Origin: Pyrinomonadaceae bacterium | Lineage (GTDB): Bacteria; Acidobacteriota; Blastocatellia; Pyrinomonadales; Pyrinomonadaceae | DNA: 64,000 nucleotides | Reading direction: 5' to 3' | Assembly: GCA_014380365.1 (NCBI GenBank) | Contig: JACMJZ010000013.1 | Location: 1 to 64,000 of the forward strand | Shown here: positions 7,755 through 17,453 of the stretch, piece after piece | How the letters are laid out: each line of letters opens with the position of its first letter | Numbering within the stretch: the stretch's first letter is position 1 | The notes under the pieces: generated by a model | The model's database searches: none | The model's input: only the letters and a program-made list of their open reading frames with translations | Told to the model about the DNA's origin: nothing | Translations under genes and position numbers: made by a program

Positions 7755-10235
7755 TTAGCGAAGGGATTCGCGAAGCGCGCGGGGGGCGACGGTCATGCTT
7801 TCCAGCAGGAGCACTGGCGGCGAATAGGTCTCACAGATGAACGCTTCCGCTGCCTGATGATCCAGAGGCTTCGAGAAATAGTAACCCTGACCATACTGGC
7901 AGCCCAGCGACCTCAGTAGATCGAGTTGCTCGCGCGTCTCCACTCCTTCAGCAACCACATCCATCCCCAGGTTCTGAGCCAGACCGCTAATCGTGCGCAC
8001 GATCTCCGCGTTCTCGTTGTTCTCAGCCATCCGGGTGATGAACGAACGATCTATCTTGAGGGTGTTGATCGGAAATCGGTGCAGGTTCGACAGCGAAGAG
8101 TAGCCCGTGCCGAAGTCGTCCATTGCGAGTTGGACCCCGAGCGTCTGCAACTGCTCGAGCAACTTCGTGGCGGTCTCAACGTTTTCCATCACGGCGCTTT
8201 CAGTAATCTCCAGTTTCAAACTTGTCGCTGCCAACCCAGTCTCCTTAAGGATGGCCGCAACTTTCTCTATTAGATCAGGTTGAGAAAACTGTTTCACCGA
8301 GAGGTTGACGCACATGAAGGTCTTCGGTTCAGACGGAAAAGTGTCGCACCATACGCGCATCTGCCGGCATGCCTCTCGCAGGACCCACTCGCCAATCTGC
8401 ACGATCATCCCAGTCTCTTCCGCGATGGGAATGAAATCGGCCGGGGCGATCAGTCCGCGTTCAGGATGGCGCCAACGAACCAGCGCCTCAAAGCCGCGCA
8501 GTAGTCCAGTGTCCAGCGACATGATCGGCTGGTAAACGACAATGAACTCGTCTCGCTCGATCGCGCGCCGCAAATCCGTTTCCAGTTGGAGCAGTTTGAT
8601 GGCTTCAGAATGCATTCCCGTATCAAAGATCTCGTATCGCGCCTTACCCAAACTCTTCGCGCGGTACATGGCTGTGTCGGCGTCACGCAGGACGTCCTGA
8701 GGAAGCTCATACTCTTCGGTACTCAGGGCAATGCCGATGCTGACGGTGGTGAAGACTTCGCGACCGCTGAGGCTGAAAGGCGCTGACAGTTCCTTCTGGA
8801 TGCGATCCGCGACAATGGGGACGTCTGATCCGTCACCAATGTCTTCCAGCAACACAGTGAACTCATCGCCCCCCATTCGCGCAATCGTGTCACCCGGACG
8901 CAGACAATATTCCAGGCGGCGAGCTATGCCGACGAGGAGTTGGTCGCCTCCTAAATGACCCAGCGAATCGTTGACGACTTTAAAGCGGTCAAGATCTATA
9001 TAGAGCACCGCAAAGGTGTGATCCTTGCGCCGCTGCAGGCGTGCGATTGCGAGCTTCACGTGATCCGCAAAAAGAGCGCGGTTGGGGAGTCCGGTTAGGG
9101 CGTCGTGAAAAGCATCGTGATGAAGCCTCTCTTCGGCCTCCTTGCGATCGGTGATGTCCTGAATCTGGAAAATGAGGTTGGGAGTTCGACCATGAGCATC
9201 CTGAGCGAGGGACGCGCTCCAAAGCGCCCAGACTTCCTGCCCTGCCTTATTGATGTACCGCTTCTCCATTTGGCAGGAGGGGATCTGGCCGCGCATCAGG
9301 TGCTTGAAGTTTGCGAGAGCGGGACGCAGGTCGTTAGGGTGAAGCACGCGCAAGTAGTCAAGTGCCATCAGTTCCCGCTCGGAGTATCCGAGCAGTTTAC
9401 ATAAAGACTGATTGACCTGGAGCCAGCGACCTTCGGGCGTGACCAACGCCATGCCAATCGCAGCATTATCAAATGCGCTGCGGAACCGTTCGGAGGTGTC
9501 CTTACCGCCCGAGCCAATTTCATCCTGTACTGCTTGCGTCGTCGGCAGATTCTTGCGGTAGTTCCAGTAGGTGACCAAAGCGATGGCCGAGATTGAGGCC
9601 ATTACAAAAGATGCGGTGTTACCGATGGCGTGCACCAGGGATGAAGTAACACCGGCAACGACTGCGCCCGTGAAATGGATCAGCGAGGTCCACAAGCCGA
9701 CCGCGCCCCACTTGCGCCAGCGTGGTTCTTTAATCACATAAGCGTCATTGAGAATGATCTGCGTAGCGCTCACGAGCGACTGGACGAGTCCGGCGATGCC
9801 CAGGACCGCCAGGAATTTCAGTAGTCCAATTGAGTGACCCGGTTCCGCGGCCATGCCGAAGTTAAGTCGAATCGCCCAAACGATCACAAAGGTGGTGAGC
9901 GCTCCGAGACATGCATTGGCGATGGCTACCATCCTGGGCCGGTTCTGGCTTAACGATAGGCACAGGGTTGAACTCGCGGCGAAGAGAACGGCGGCGTCGC
10001 CTCCAACGAGCAGCATGGCGAGGAGTACGAAAGCGTGACGAATGGAGACTCGACCGCGCCCACGTGGCAAAGGTATGGAGTGTTGCGAACTCGCCAGCAG
10101 CCCAACCAAAAGCAAAATGAGGAATGGCGCGCCGAGTTGCGACACTGAACATCGGTAGACCGAAAACACAACGGCGCCAGCACCCAGGACGGTTATCATG
10201 TCTCCGCAAGTATTACGAGTACTGTGTTGTTTCAT
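7755..10235 (-). CDS. Membrane PAS-GGDEF-EAL cyclic-di-GMP signalling protein
   Basis: The 826-residue protein carries about seven hydrophobic segments in residues 12-225, a membrane sensor region. A PAS domain follows at about 248-365, then a GGDEF domain with intact signature GGDEF at 455-459. An RxxD inhibitory site (RPGD, 446-449) precedes it. The EAL domain starts with EALVRW at 583 and keeps the DFGTGYSSL motif. Both cyclase and phosphodiesterase motifs are complete, so it may make or degrade c-di-GMP, or switch between the two. The first ATG at 10235 lacks a Shine-Dalgarno site. An internal ATG at 10199, with GGAG just upstream, is an alternative start. It stands alone with no c-di-GMP effector beside it. 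Confidence 0.93.
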   Translation of the reverse strand: MKQHSTRNTCGDMITVLGAGAVVFSVYRCSVSQLGAPFLILLLVGLLASSQHSIPLPRGRGRVSIRHAFVLLAMLLVGGDAAVLFAASSTLCLSLSQNRPRMVAIANACLGALTTFVIVWAIRLNFGMAAEPGHSIGLLKFLAVLGIAGLVQSLVSATQIILNDAYVIKEPRWRKWGAVGLWTSLIHFTGAVVAGVTSSLVHAIGNTASFVMASISAIALVTYWNYRKNLPTTQAVQDEIGSGGKDTSERFRSAFDNAAIGMALVTPEGRWLQVNQSLCKLLGYSERELMALDYLRVLHPNDLRPALANFKHLMRGQIPSCQMEKRYINKAGQEVWALWSASLAQDAHGRTPNLIFQIQDITDRKEAEERLHHDAFHDALTGLPNRALFADHVKLAIARLQRRKDHTFAVLYIDLDRFKVVNDSLGHLGGDQLLVGIARRLEYCLRPGDTIARMGGDEFTVLLEDIGDGSDVPIVADRIQKELSAPFSLSGREVFTTVSIGIALSTEEYELPQDVLRDADTAMYRAKSLGKARYEIFDTGMHSEAIKLLQLETDLRRAIERDEFIVVYQPIMSLDTGLLRGFEALVRWRHPERGLIAPADFIPIAEETGMIVQIGEWVLREACRQMRVWCDTFPSEPKTFMCVNLSVKQFSQPDLIEKVAAILKETGLAATSLKLEITESAVMENVETATKLLEQLQTLGVQLAMDDFGTGYSSLSNLHRFPINTLKIDRSFITRMAENNENAEIVRTISGLAQNLGMDVVAEGVETREQLDLLRSLGCQYGQGYYFSKPLDHQAAEAFICETYSPPVLLLESMTVAPRALRESLR

Positions 10236-10735
10236 TCGCGTCGGGAAGGTTTTCAGAAAAATTAGAAGCAGAGGGGCGCAGATCGGACCGCGCGAATCTG
10301 CCTTGCAGTTTGAGGGCCACTCGACGCCGCGCCAAGACCCTTGAAATCACGGTCAATTCAAGTGCTTCAGATTGAGATTGCTCGAAAGAGATTCGGCAAC
10401 TTAACCGAGTCGGGCAAAATGAAGTATTTTGATCGGGCGTTTTGATTGAATTGCTGACCGCTGGGAGCGCAGCTCGCAGCGCCTGGAAAAACTGCCTTCC
10501 GGCTGCTATGATGCGCCACGGTATCCCCAAACGCGCGCCGCGTCTCATGGTTCCCCTGGCCTCAGGCGGGGACAAACTAACCGGACAAAGCTGAAACTGA
10601 AACCAAATCAAAGCGTGCTGCGTAACAGCACTCGCAGCGCTCGGTCAGATTCTCTTTTCGTCCGCTTTTGGGAACTTTTGTGCTTACCAGCGCGAATTGA
10701 ATACAACGCCAATAAAATAAACGAGGATTAGCAGA
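10236..10735. other. Gene-free intergenic region upstream of the M16 pair
   Basis: About 500 bases separate the divergent GGDEF/EAL and M16 genes. No convincing gene is present; the open frames have no ribosome-binding site and no recognisable protein character. The promoters of both neighbours must lie here, but no clear -35/-10 or -24/-12 match was found. Confidence 0.5.
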
Positions 10736-12475
10736 ATGAAAAAAATCTCTCTTTGCCTTCTGGCCCTACTCCTGTGCGTGCAGTTTGCGGCCGCGCAGAA
10801 AGTGCCGGTGCAGGAAATCGTCCTTGACAACGGGATGCGGGTGCTCCTGGTGCCGCGGAAGGGTGACCCAAACGTTGCTGCCGGCTGGGTGGCTCGCGTC
10901 GGCTCAGTCAATGAACGTCCGGGCATCACCGGCCTCTCTCACCTCTTCGAGCACATGATGTTTAAGGGCACTCACGCCATCGGCACAAAAGACATTGCCG
11001 CCAACTTGCTGCTTATTAAAGAAATGGACGCCGTACGCGCGGAACTCCGCCAGGAACAGCAGGCGCTTATTTTGAAAGCGCGGCTCGGCGAGATCTCCGA
11101 TACCAAAGACCCGAAGTATCGTTCGGAGCGCCACAAGGAACTGCTGGCCAAGTTTGACACGCTGACGAAACGCGAAAAGGAGTTGATGGTTAAGGACGAG
11201 TTTGACCGCGTCTACACTACGGCGGGCGGCTCCGGCATGAACGCCGGCACCAGCAACGACTTCACGGTCTATTTTATTAACGTCCCGGCCAACAAGCTCG
11301 AGCTCTGGTTCTGGATGGAATCAGACCGTTTGCGCAATCCCGTCTTCCGTGAATTTTATTCGGAACGTGACGTCGTCCACGAAGAACGACGACTGCGCAC
11401 TGACAGCACACCAACGGGCAAGTTTGACGAACAATTCGAATCGATGTTCTGGCAGTCGTCGCCATACGGTTGGCCTGTTGTCGGCTGGCCCAGCGACCTG
11501 GAAGGAATAACGCGAGAAGAGGCGCTCGAGTATTTCGCAGTTAACTATGCGCCCAACAATCTGACCGCAGCCCTCGTCGGCGACATCGATCCGGCCCGGG
11601 CCAAAGAACTCGCACAGCAATACTTCGGACGTCTCCCGCGCGGACCACGCCCGCCCGAGCCGGTGCGTACCAGCGAGATGCCGCAACTGGCCGAGAAGCG
11701 CATGGTTGCCTGGGCTGAAACTGTGCCCCAGGTGCGTGTTCGCTACCACACCGTTGCGGAAGGACATGCGGATGATTTCACCCTGGACATCCTCGGCAGC
11801 CTGCTTAGCGGCCGCACCGGCCGGCTATACAAGTCGCTCGTGCTGCAACAGGGCGTGGCTAACAGCGCCGGCGCCGGCCAGGATGGTCGCAAGTATGAAG
11901 GTCTCTTCGAGTTGAGCGGAGTGGCGAAACCCGGCAAGACGCCGGAAGAAGTGGAGCAGGCGCTTTACAAAGAAATCGAACGGATGCAGAAGGAGTTGGT
12001 TGACGCAAACGAGTTGCAGAAGGTGAAGAACCAGTATGCCGCTAACAACTTTCGCGGCATTCAGTCAAACTTCGGATTAATGGTTCAACTCCTGCTTCGC
12101 GATAACAATCGCGGTTGGGAAACGATTAATACCGACCCGGCGCGTCATCAGGCAGTGACACCAGAGGACGTTCGTCGCGTCGCAAACACGTACTTCAGAC
12201 TCGAGAATCGCACCATCGCAATCTACAACACGAAGAAGAAGGATCCGGGCGCAGTCGAAGATCCCGCACTCGCCGGCTTGACTGACCAGGAGAAGGCCCA
12301 AATCGGACAGATGAAGGGCATGCTTTCGCAGGCGAAGGCCGAACAGATCAAAATGATGCTGCCCCGGATCGAACAACAGATGGGCGCGGCTCCCGCCGAC
12401 AAACAGAATTTTTTCAAGGTGGTCAAGAAGATGCTGGAAGATCGCCTCAAGCAACTTGAAGGAGGTAATCAGTAA
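10736..12475 (+). CDS. Secreted M16 zinc peptidase, catalytic subunit
   Basis: This 579-residue exported peptidase of the pitrilysin/processing-peptidase family has a signal peptide (LCLLALLLCVQFAAAQ). The inverted zinc motif HLFEH is intact (His69, Glu72, His73), and the distal glutamate region reads RDVVHEERRLR. Usual M16 N-terminal and C-terminal lobes follow. A charged coiled insertion is visible at about 100-145, between the zinc motif and the GGSGMNAGTSNDFT region. It starts at an ATG with GAGG nine bases upstream and is followed two bases later by a second M16 gene. Such pairs form heterodimers in which only one subunit holds zinc. It probably degrades peptides in the periplasm. Confidence 0.93.
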   Translation: MKKISLCLLALLLCVQFAAAQKVPVQEIVLDNGMRVLLVPRKGDPNVAAGWVARVGSVNERPGITGLSHLFEHMMFKGTHAIGTKDIAANLLLIKEMDAVRAELRQEQQALILKARLGEISDTKDPKYRSERHKELLAKFDTLTKREKELMVKDEFDRVYTTAGGSGMNAGTSNDFTVYFINVPANKLELWFWMESDRLRNPVFREFYSERDVVHEERRLRTDSTPTGKFDEQFESMFWQSSPYGWPVVGWPSDLEGITREEALEYFAVNYAPNNLTAALVGDIDPARAKELAQQYFGRLPRGPRPPEPVRTSEMPQLAEKRMVAWAETVPQVRVRYHTVAEGHADDFTLDILGSLLSGRTGRLYKSLVLQQGVANSAGAGQDGRKYEGLFELSGVAKPGKTPEEVEQALYKEIERMQKELVDANELQKVKNQYAANNFRGIQSNFGLMVQLLLRDNNRGWETINTDPARHQAVTPEDVRRVANTYFRLENRTIAIYNTKKKDPGAVEDPALAGLTDQEKAQIGQMKGMLSQAKAEQIKMMLPRIEQQMGAAPADKQNFFKVVKKMLEDRLKQLEGGNQ

Positions 12476-12477
12476 TT

Positions 12478-14034
12478 ATGAGAAACCGCATGAGGAATCT
12501 ACAGCGGAACTCCCGCAGAAGCCCCCAAAGAAACCTGGGTCCCCTGTCCGCATTTCTGGCCATGATCCTGCTGTCGCTTTCGCCCGCCGCCGTGCTGGCG
12601 CAAACGCAGCAAATACCCGCGCACCCGCGCGACCTTAAATACACAACGCTGACTTTCACGCCGCCGAAACGTGAACCATACCGGCACGTGCTCTCAAACG
12701 GCGTGGTTGCTTACCTCGTCGAAGATCACGATTTGCCACTGGTTAACGTTGCTACTCTGGTCCGCACCGGAACCTATCTTGATCCTGCGGGCAAAGAGGG
12801 GCTCGCGGCGCTTACAGGCAGTCAAATTCGAATAGGCGGAACGACTTCCAAAAACGCAGAACAGTTTGACGAAGCGATTGCTTTCCTGGCGGCGAATATC
12901 AATAGCACCATCGGGCAGCTCCAGGGCAACGCGAGTCTCAACCTGCTGACCAAAGACATCGATCAGGGATTAGGACTTTACTTCGACATGCTCAAAAACC
13001 CAGGGTTCCAGGAAGACCGCATCAAGCTGGCCAAGAGCCAATTGCTGCAAAACATGGAGCGACGCAACGACAACACTGACGCGATCGAGAATCGTGAGTG
13101 GGCGCGTCTGATTTATGGCGCTAATCATTTTTCCGCCAGGCTGGCGACCAAAGCTGCAATCGAAAGCATTACCCGCGAAGATATGATTGCGTTTCACCAG
13201 AAGTATTATCAGCCAGGTGGATTTATCTTCGCCGTCTCCGGCGACTTTAATACGAAAGAGATGATCGCGAAACTCGAAGCCGCGATGAAGGGTTGGCCGG
13301 TCAGCAAACAGCCTCCCCCGGTGGTGCCGAAGACGCCTTACGAAACGGTCGCCGGTGTTTACGCGGTACACAAAGCCGATGTGAACCAGGGACGCGTGAG
13401 CCTTGGCCACGTCGGCGCGATGCGCGATAATCCGGACTTCTACGCGCTGTCAGTCATGAACGACATTCTCGGTGGGGGCGGATTCACTTCGCGCATCACC
13501 TCGCGCGTTCGTTCAGATGAGGGTTTGGCTTACAGCGCCGGTTCCAGCTATAGCTTCGGCGTTTACAATCCAGGGATATTTCGCGCGTCATTTCAGTCGA
13601 AGAACCCTACGACCACTCAAGCCATTGATATCATCATGGAAGAGATCAACCGCCTGCGCACTGGGAAAGTCACCGCGGAAGAACTTGAGACTTCGAAGAA
13701 CTCCTTTATCGAGGTCTTCCCACGCACCTTCTCCACGGCTGAACAGGTAGCCGGGGTTTTCGCGCAGGACGAGTTTACCAAGCGCGCGCCCGATTACTGG
13801 ACCACCTACCGAGATCGCATGCGTGCAGTCACGGCTGACGACGTGCAGCGCGTCGCTCAGAAATACCTCCAGCCGGATAAGCTGGTTGTGCTCGTGGTTG
13901 GCAACATCGACGAGATCAGCAAGGGCAATCCGGACAAGCCGCAGTATTCGCTTTTGAAGATTGCCAAGGACGGACAAATTCGGCGCATCCCCTTGCCCGA
14001 TCCCTTAACGATGGTCTACCCGAGCAACCCGTAG
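12478..14034 (+). CDS. Secreted M16-family subunit lacking the zinc motif
   Basis: The 518-residue M16-fold protein is exported; a signal-type hydrophobic stretch (LSAFLAMILLSLSPAAVLAQ) follows an Arg-rich start of about 20 residues. At the place of HxxEH it reads GLAALTGSQIRIGG, so the two His ligands and the catalytic Glu are missing. The C-terminal lobe is well kept (GGGGFTSRITSRVRSDEGLA). It is very likely the non-catalytic partner of the preceding gene, acting in substrate capture. AAGGAGGTAATC, inside the end of the first gene, is a strong ribosome-binding site, so the two are translated together. Confidence 0.9.
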   Translation: MRNRMRNLQRNSRRSPQRNLGPLSAFLAMILLSLSPAAVLAQTQQIPAHPRDLKYTTLTFTPPKREPYRHVLSNGVVAYLVEDHDLPLVNVATLVRTGTYLDPAGKEGLAALTGSQIRIGGTTSKNAEQFDEAIAFLAANINSTIGQLQGNASLNLLTKDIDQGLGLYFDMLKNPGFQEDRIKLAKSQLLQNMERRNDNTDAIENREWARLIYGANHFSARLATKAAIESITREDMIAFHQKYYQPGGFIFAVSGDFNTKEMIAKLEAAMKGWPVSKQPPPVVPKTPYETVAGVYAVHKADVNQGRVSLGHVGAMRDNPDFYALSVMNDILGGGGFTSRITSRVRSDEGLAYSAGSSYSFGVYNPGIFRASFQSKNPTTTQAIDIIMEEINRLRTGKVTAEELETSKNSFIEVFPRTFSTAEQVAGVFAQDEFTKRAPDYWTTYRDRMRAVTADDVQRVAQKYLQPDKLVVLVVGNIDEISKGNPDKPQYSLLKIAKDGQIRRIPLPDPLTMVYPSNP

Positions 14035-14063
14035 GCTTGCTTAGGTACGAACGGAACCGATTA

Positions 14064-14097
14064 GGCGGCGGATCAAATTGATCGCGCCGCCTTTTCT
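14064..14097 (+). terminator. Rho-independent terminator after the M16 operon
   Basis: GGCGGCGGATCAA pairs with TTGATCGCGCCGCC (one bulge) and is followed by TTTTC. It lies about 30 bases after the stop of the second M16 gene. Confidence 0.8.
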
Positions 14098-14170
14098 TCG
14101 AAATGACCTTGGTTGAGGCTGCGTCTGAAAACCGATCCGCGATGTCGGTATAGTCCTGGTGTAAACTAAT

Positions 14171-14275
14171 CTCTGTGTGTCCTCTGTGTCCTCTGTGTCC
14201 TCTGTGTCCTCAGTGCCTCTGTGGTGAATCTTTATTACCCGATTAGTCACCACAGAGACACAGAGAACACGGAGG
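14171..14275 (+). repeat. Inverted repeat of the CCGTGTTCTCTGTG family, expanded arm
   Basis: The right arm (14249-14275, CACCACAGAGACACAGAGAA then CACGGAGG) is the same repeat as at 771-845. The left arm is expanded into four tandem copies of CCTCTGTGT before CCTCTGTGGTGA. The copy number of this nine-base unit looks prone to slippage. Confidence 0.85.
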
Positions 14276-14309
14276 GTACACTGAGGCCGATGTCCGAAGC
14301 GAGGCGGTC

Positions 14310-14657
14310 ATGATCCTATTGCCGGAGTCCGACGAAGATCTGTTGCGCGAGTGTGAGGTGGAAACGTTCCGTTCGAGCGGACCGGGTGGCCAGCACGTCA
14401 ACAAGACAGAGAGCGCTGTGCGTCTCCGCCATCTGCCTTCGGGCGTCGTCGTAACCTCCCAACAGGAGCGCAGCCAACACCGTAACAAATCGCTTTGCCT
14501 GCGGAAGCTGCGCGAGAAGATTGAGAAGCTAAACTACCGTGCGCCCAAGCGCGTCCCAACAAGAGTGCCGCTCAGCGTTAAGAACCAAACCCTGGAAGAA
14601 AAATCACGTCGCTCCCAAATAAAGCGATTACGATCAAAGCTCTCAAGCGATGAATGA
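14310..14657 (+). CDS. Class I release-factor-like GGQ protein (ArfB/PrfH type)
   Basis: The 115-residue protein has a GGQ motif ([15 protein letters not shown], Gly26-Gly27-Gln28) that drives peptidyl-tRNA hydrolysis on the ribosome. A basic C-terminal tail ([16 protein letters not shown]) resembles the mRNA-channel tail of ArfB-type rescue factors. The codon-reading domains of RF1 and RF2 are absent, so it cannot recognise stop codons as they do. Rescue of stalled ribosomes, or release from damaged ribosomes, is inferred. The start at 14310 has GAGG nearby; the ATG at 14290 runs into a stop after seven codons. Confidence 0.85.
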   Translation: MILLPESDEDLLRECEVETFRSSGPGGQHVNKTESAVRLRHLPSGVVVTSQQERSQHRNKSLCLRKLREKIEKLNYRAPKRVPTRVPLSVKNQTLEEKSRRSQIKRLRSKLSSDE

Positions 14658-14711
14658 CTTGGATAAGTCTCAGAGTCAAGGGGGGGTTGAACAGTTAAGG
14701 AGGGTGGTTCT

Positions 14712-16082
14712 TTAAGGCTGTGTTGTTAAAAACACGTCAAAAGCCCACCGTCCCAACTGGGCATCGTGGTTATCTTTCACCTTCGCTCGGTAACGGAACT
14801 CATTCCCATGCTGGTCTACGCGCCTCGAATCCTTGTAATCGAGATTCACAGTCTTCAGCCCCAATTTCTTTAAGGTGTGTAGCTCAGATGGTTCTGAAAT
14901 ACCGTTATGGTTCGAGTCCTGCCACAGCCGCAAAGAAACGAAAACAGCATCCCTGATATCAATCCGCCCGTCGCCGTTCCCCCGGTTTTCCGGTTTGTCG
15001 AATTCAGCGAGGGCCAAGAAGCCATTTTCACTTCGAGACGGAGGTTGAGGAGTGAAATTGCCAAACAACTCTTCCCCGTTATCAATCGTACCGTTGCCGT
15101 TTCTATCTAACGCTAGCCAAGCATCGTCAGAAGTCCCTGACGTCCAAGCCAGCCAACCAGCATATCCGTCGTTGTTTAAGTCGAACACTACACCATGGGA
15201 AAGATTGGTTAAATCAAAACCATCACCGTTGACATCAATGACAATAGGCGTGCAATCCGGGTTTGAACCGCCGGCACATTCGCCAGTGCGCGGGTCGCAC
15301 TTACAATCTGCTTCCAGCCATACATTCGGCCAATGACACTCCGAAGCAGCCACCGGGTCACCACAGCCAGGGTGCATGGCCCACTGCCACCGGCAAGAAG
15401 TGCTGCTCCAATAATAACCTCCTCCTGGCTCAGGACCCTGAGGACTAGTGCATGGATAAGCTGGGTCGAAATTAATTGCCTCATTATCACAAGGTGTAAT
15501 TTGTGTTTCACCGACATGATTCCCGATGGGGTTCATAATTGTGCTACTGCTTGGACAAGCCGGTGCGTTGTCTAGTCCTATACCATGGGCGATTTCATGC
15601 CTCCCAAGCACTCTTGCATGGTGGGGTGGGTATACTCCAGTGCCGTCTTCGTTTTGAAACCTCATGTTGCGGTTAAATACCATACTACCAAACACCACGT
15701 TCGGGTTTGAGCTACGGTTCATAGTTAGAGCAGCCACAGCCGAGGTACTGTGATTGTCATTATAGTAGGCCACGACGGTGTTGTTCCCCCCAACTGGAGG
15801 AGGAGTGGGTGTGATTATTACGTCATATGTCACGCCTGTACTATTCAGCTCACCGTTCCAATCTTCTATCCCTTCTTTTATCATTTGCTGTTCTGTTTCC
15901 GTAAATCCCGAGCTTGAATCGATATAAACAGTCACGTCTGACCCTTGAGGGAATCTTGGGTCGGTATGGTGTTTGCGCGGGGGTATGCAGCAACCACCTT
16001 GAGATTGAGCATCCGACTTTATAAGAAAATAACCTGCAGCGACGCAGAGTAGGCCAATGGCTATCAGTAAGATTTTTTTCAT
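14712..16082 (-). CDS. Secreted metzincin-like protease with calcium-binding repeats
   Basis: The 456-residue protein has a signal peptide ([18 protein letters not shown]). The metalloprotease segment carries [11 protein letters not shown] (His162, Glu163, His166) of the HExxHxxG metzincin type. The usual third ligand position after GLD is Asn rather than His. The C-terminal half holds several Ca-binding loops ([45 protein letters not shown]), a module common on secreted bacterial proteins. Base composition is more AT-rich than its neighbours. It lies ten bases after a second secreted protein gene, so the two probably form one operon. The substrate is unknown. Confidence 0.8.
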   Translation of the reverse strand: MKKILLIAIGLLCVAAGYFLIKSDAQSQGGCCIPPRKHHTDPRFPQGSDVTVYIDSSSGFTETEQQMIKEGIEDWNGELNSTGVTYDVIITPTPPPVGGNNTVVAYYNDNHSTSAVAALTMNRSSNPNVVFGSMVFNRNMRFQNEDGTGVYPPHHARVLGRHEIAHGIGLDNAPACPSSSTIMNPIGNHVGETQITPCDNEAINFDPAYPCTSPQGPEPGGGYYWSSTSCRWQWAMHPGCGDPVAASECHWPNVWLEADCKCDPRTGECAGGSNPDCTPIVIDVNGDGFDLTNLSHGVVFDLNNDGYAGWLAWTSGTSDDAWLALDRNGNGTIDNGEELFGNFTPQPPSRSENGFLALAEFDKPENRGNGDGRIDIRDAVFVSLRLWQDSNHNGISEPSELHTLKKLGLKTVNLDYKDSRRVDQHGNEFRYRAKVKDNHDAQLGRWAFDVFLTTQP

Positions 16083-16092
16083 GGCACTCCGC

Positions 16093-16797
16093 TTATTGCG
16101 AGACGTTTGTGAGAGCGCTTATGAGGTCGTTTCTGAATGATGTTTCAGCAACGCCCTTATACGCGAGAATAGGATGGCCCGAACCCGGTTTGTCTAGAGG
16201 AAAAACTAAGCCATTACGCAATTCATATCCGGTCAAGATGGTGTAATCACCATCCCCTGAGTACTCGTGAATAAGGAAGAGAATGTAACGCTTTCCAACC
16301 TGTGGTAAATCCTGATGAGCTACTGAGGATACAGCTACCTTTCCAGAAGGAAATTTCACGCGGCCCCCAAGCCGTTCCACTAAAATTGAGTCTCCAAATG
16401 GTTTGTCATGGTTTTTGAGGACTTCATCTACTCGAAAATTAAACTCGGAATAGATTCGACTTTCATCCTCTGAAAAATACGCCTGAGCATTTGTCACTTC
16501 ACCGATTACTACTGCCACACTTTTTGCGATTGGAAGCGCTGGTAGCCCAAGCTCCCAATTAGAGGTCATCAGGATTTGGTCAGTATTTTCATTGATAGCC
16601 GGCGAGCGACTATTATGTTTCTTACGCCTTTTTTGTTGTTTCGCAGATAGGTTGGCAGGCTTTCGGTTCTGGTATTCAATTGTGGGAAACCTACTTACCT
16701 CAGGTTGGTCCTTCTCGGCTTGTTTCTGGCCCTTAATAACTATTAAGGTGCTTAGAATCGTAGCAATTAATAAATACGTGATTGATTTCCAGTTCAT
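16093..16797 (-). CDS. Secreted or membrane-anchored protein of unknown function
   Basis: The 234-residue product is not recognised. Its N-terminus has one hydrophobic helix ([18 protein letters not shown]) followed by a strongly basic low-complexity stretch ([12 protein letters not shown]). The rest alternates short strands ([28 protein letters not shown]), suggesting an OB-like or small beta domain. GGAAGGGAACACC before the ATG is a good ribosome-binding site. It is the first gene of a two-gene unit with the calcium-binding metalloprotease and could be its chaperone, inhibitor or co-secreted partner. That is inferred from position only. Confidence 0.7.
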   Translation of the reverse strand: MNWKSITYLLIATILSTLIVIKGQKQAEKDQPEVSRFPTIEYQNRKPANLSAKQQKRRKKHNSRSPAINENTDQILMTSNWELGLPALPIAKSVAVVIGEVTNAQAYFSEDESRIYSEFNFRVDEVLKNHDKPFGDSILVERLGGRVKFPSGKVAVSSVAHQDLPQVGKRYILFLIHEYSGDGDYTILTGYELRNGLVFPLDKPGSGHPILAYKGVAETSFRNDLISALTNVSQ

Positions 16798-17067
16798 GGT
16801 GTTCCCTTCCGAGGTGCAGGAGAGTTAGTTACTCGTTACGGGGATGCAAGGATGGATTGAACTTAATCCTCGCAAATAAGGTTTGTCAAGAATGATCCTA
16901 CAAGCAAGAACACGAAAGCCCGAATCTTTTACTTGCTCTATATCTGGCTCTAGCTCATGGGCTACGATGTCACAGGAACTTGTACCTAAGACTCTTCAGG
17001 TTTCTGGCGTCATTGTGTCGTCTGACATTGTTGATTCATAGGTACGAGAAAAGGAGGAAACGTCCTA

Positions 17068-17424
17068 ATGATAACCGTCGCTAATCGCATTTATGTAAAG
17101 CCGGAATACGCCGAGGCGTTCGAGGAGAGATTTCGGCAACGCGCCGGTCTCGTCGACGGCATGCCGGGTTTTATTTCCAACCAGGTGCTCCGACCAGTCA
17201 ACGAGGGCGACCCCTATGTCGTTTTCACCGTCTGGAACAGCCGGCAAAACTTCCTTGACTGGGTGCGGTCCGACGAGTTTGTTAAGGGTCACGCTCAATC
17301 CGGTTCGCTTCCGAAGGACGCGTTCTCGGCGGCCAATGTGCTTGAGCTACATGAGGTGGTTCAGGATTCCAGCCGTCCCGAACTGGCGCCTGAACCAAAG
17401 GGCGGCCCCTTTAGAATGCACTAA
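17068..17424 (+). CDS. ABM-family monooxygenase (HmoA/IsdG-like)
   Basis: The 118-residue antibiotic-biosynthesis-monooxygenase-fold protein reads ITVANRIYVKPEYAEAFEER, then the PGFISNQVLRP and VFTVWNSRQNFLDWVRSDEF segments that characterise heme-degrading and related monooxygenases. The conserved Trp/Phe core of the ferredoxin-like fold is present. AAAAGGAGGAAACG gives a strong ribosome-binding site. Whether the substrate is heme cannot be told from sequence; many acidobacterial ABM proteins are uncharacterised. It is monocistronic and convergent with the next gene. Confidence 0.8.
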   Translation: MITVANRIYVKPEYAEAFEERFRQRAGLVDGMPGFISNQVLRPVNEGDPYVVFTVWNSRQNFLDWVRSDEFVKGHAQSGSLPKDAFSAANVLELHEVVQDSSRPELAPEPKGGPFRMH

Positions 17425-17453
17425 CTTTGGAGTGCGGGCTAGGCGCGTTTTGA

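Noticed and set aside
10213-10611. 132-codon minus-strand frame upstream of the GGDEF/EAL gene
   Set aside because: No start site or family pattern; composition follows intergenic DNA.
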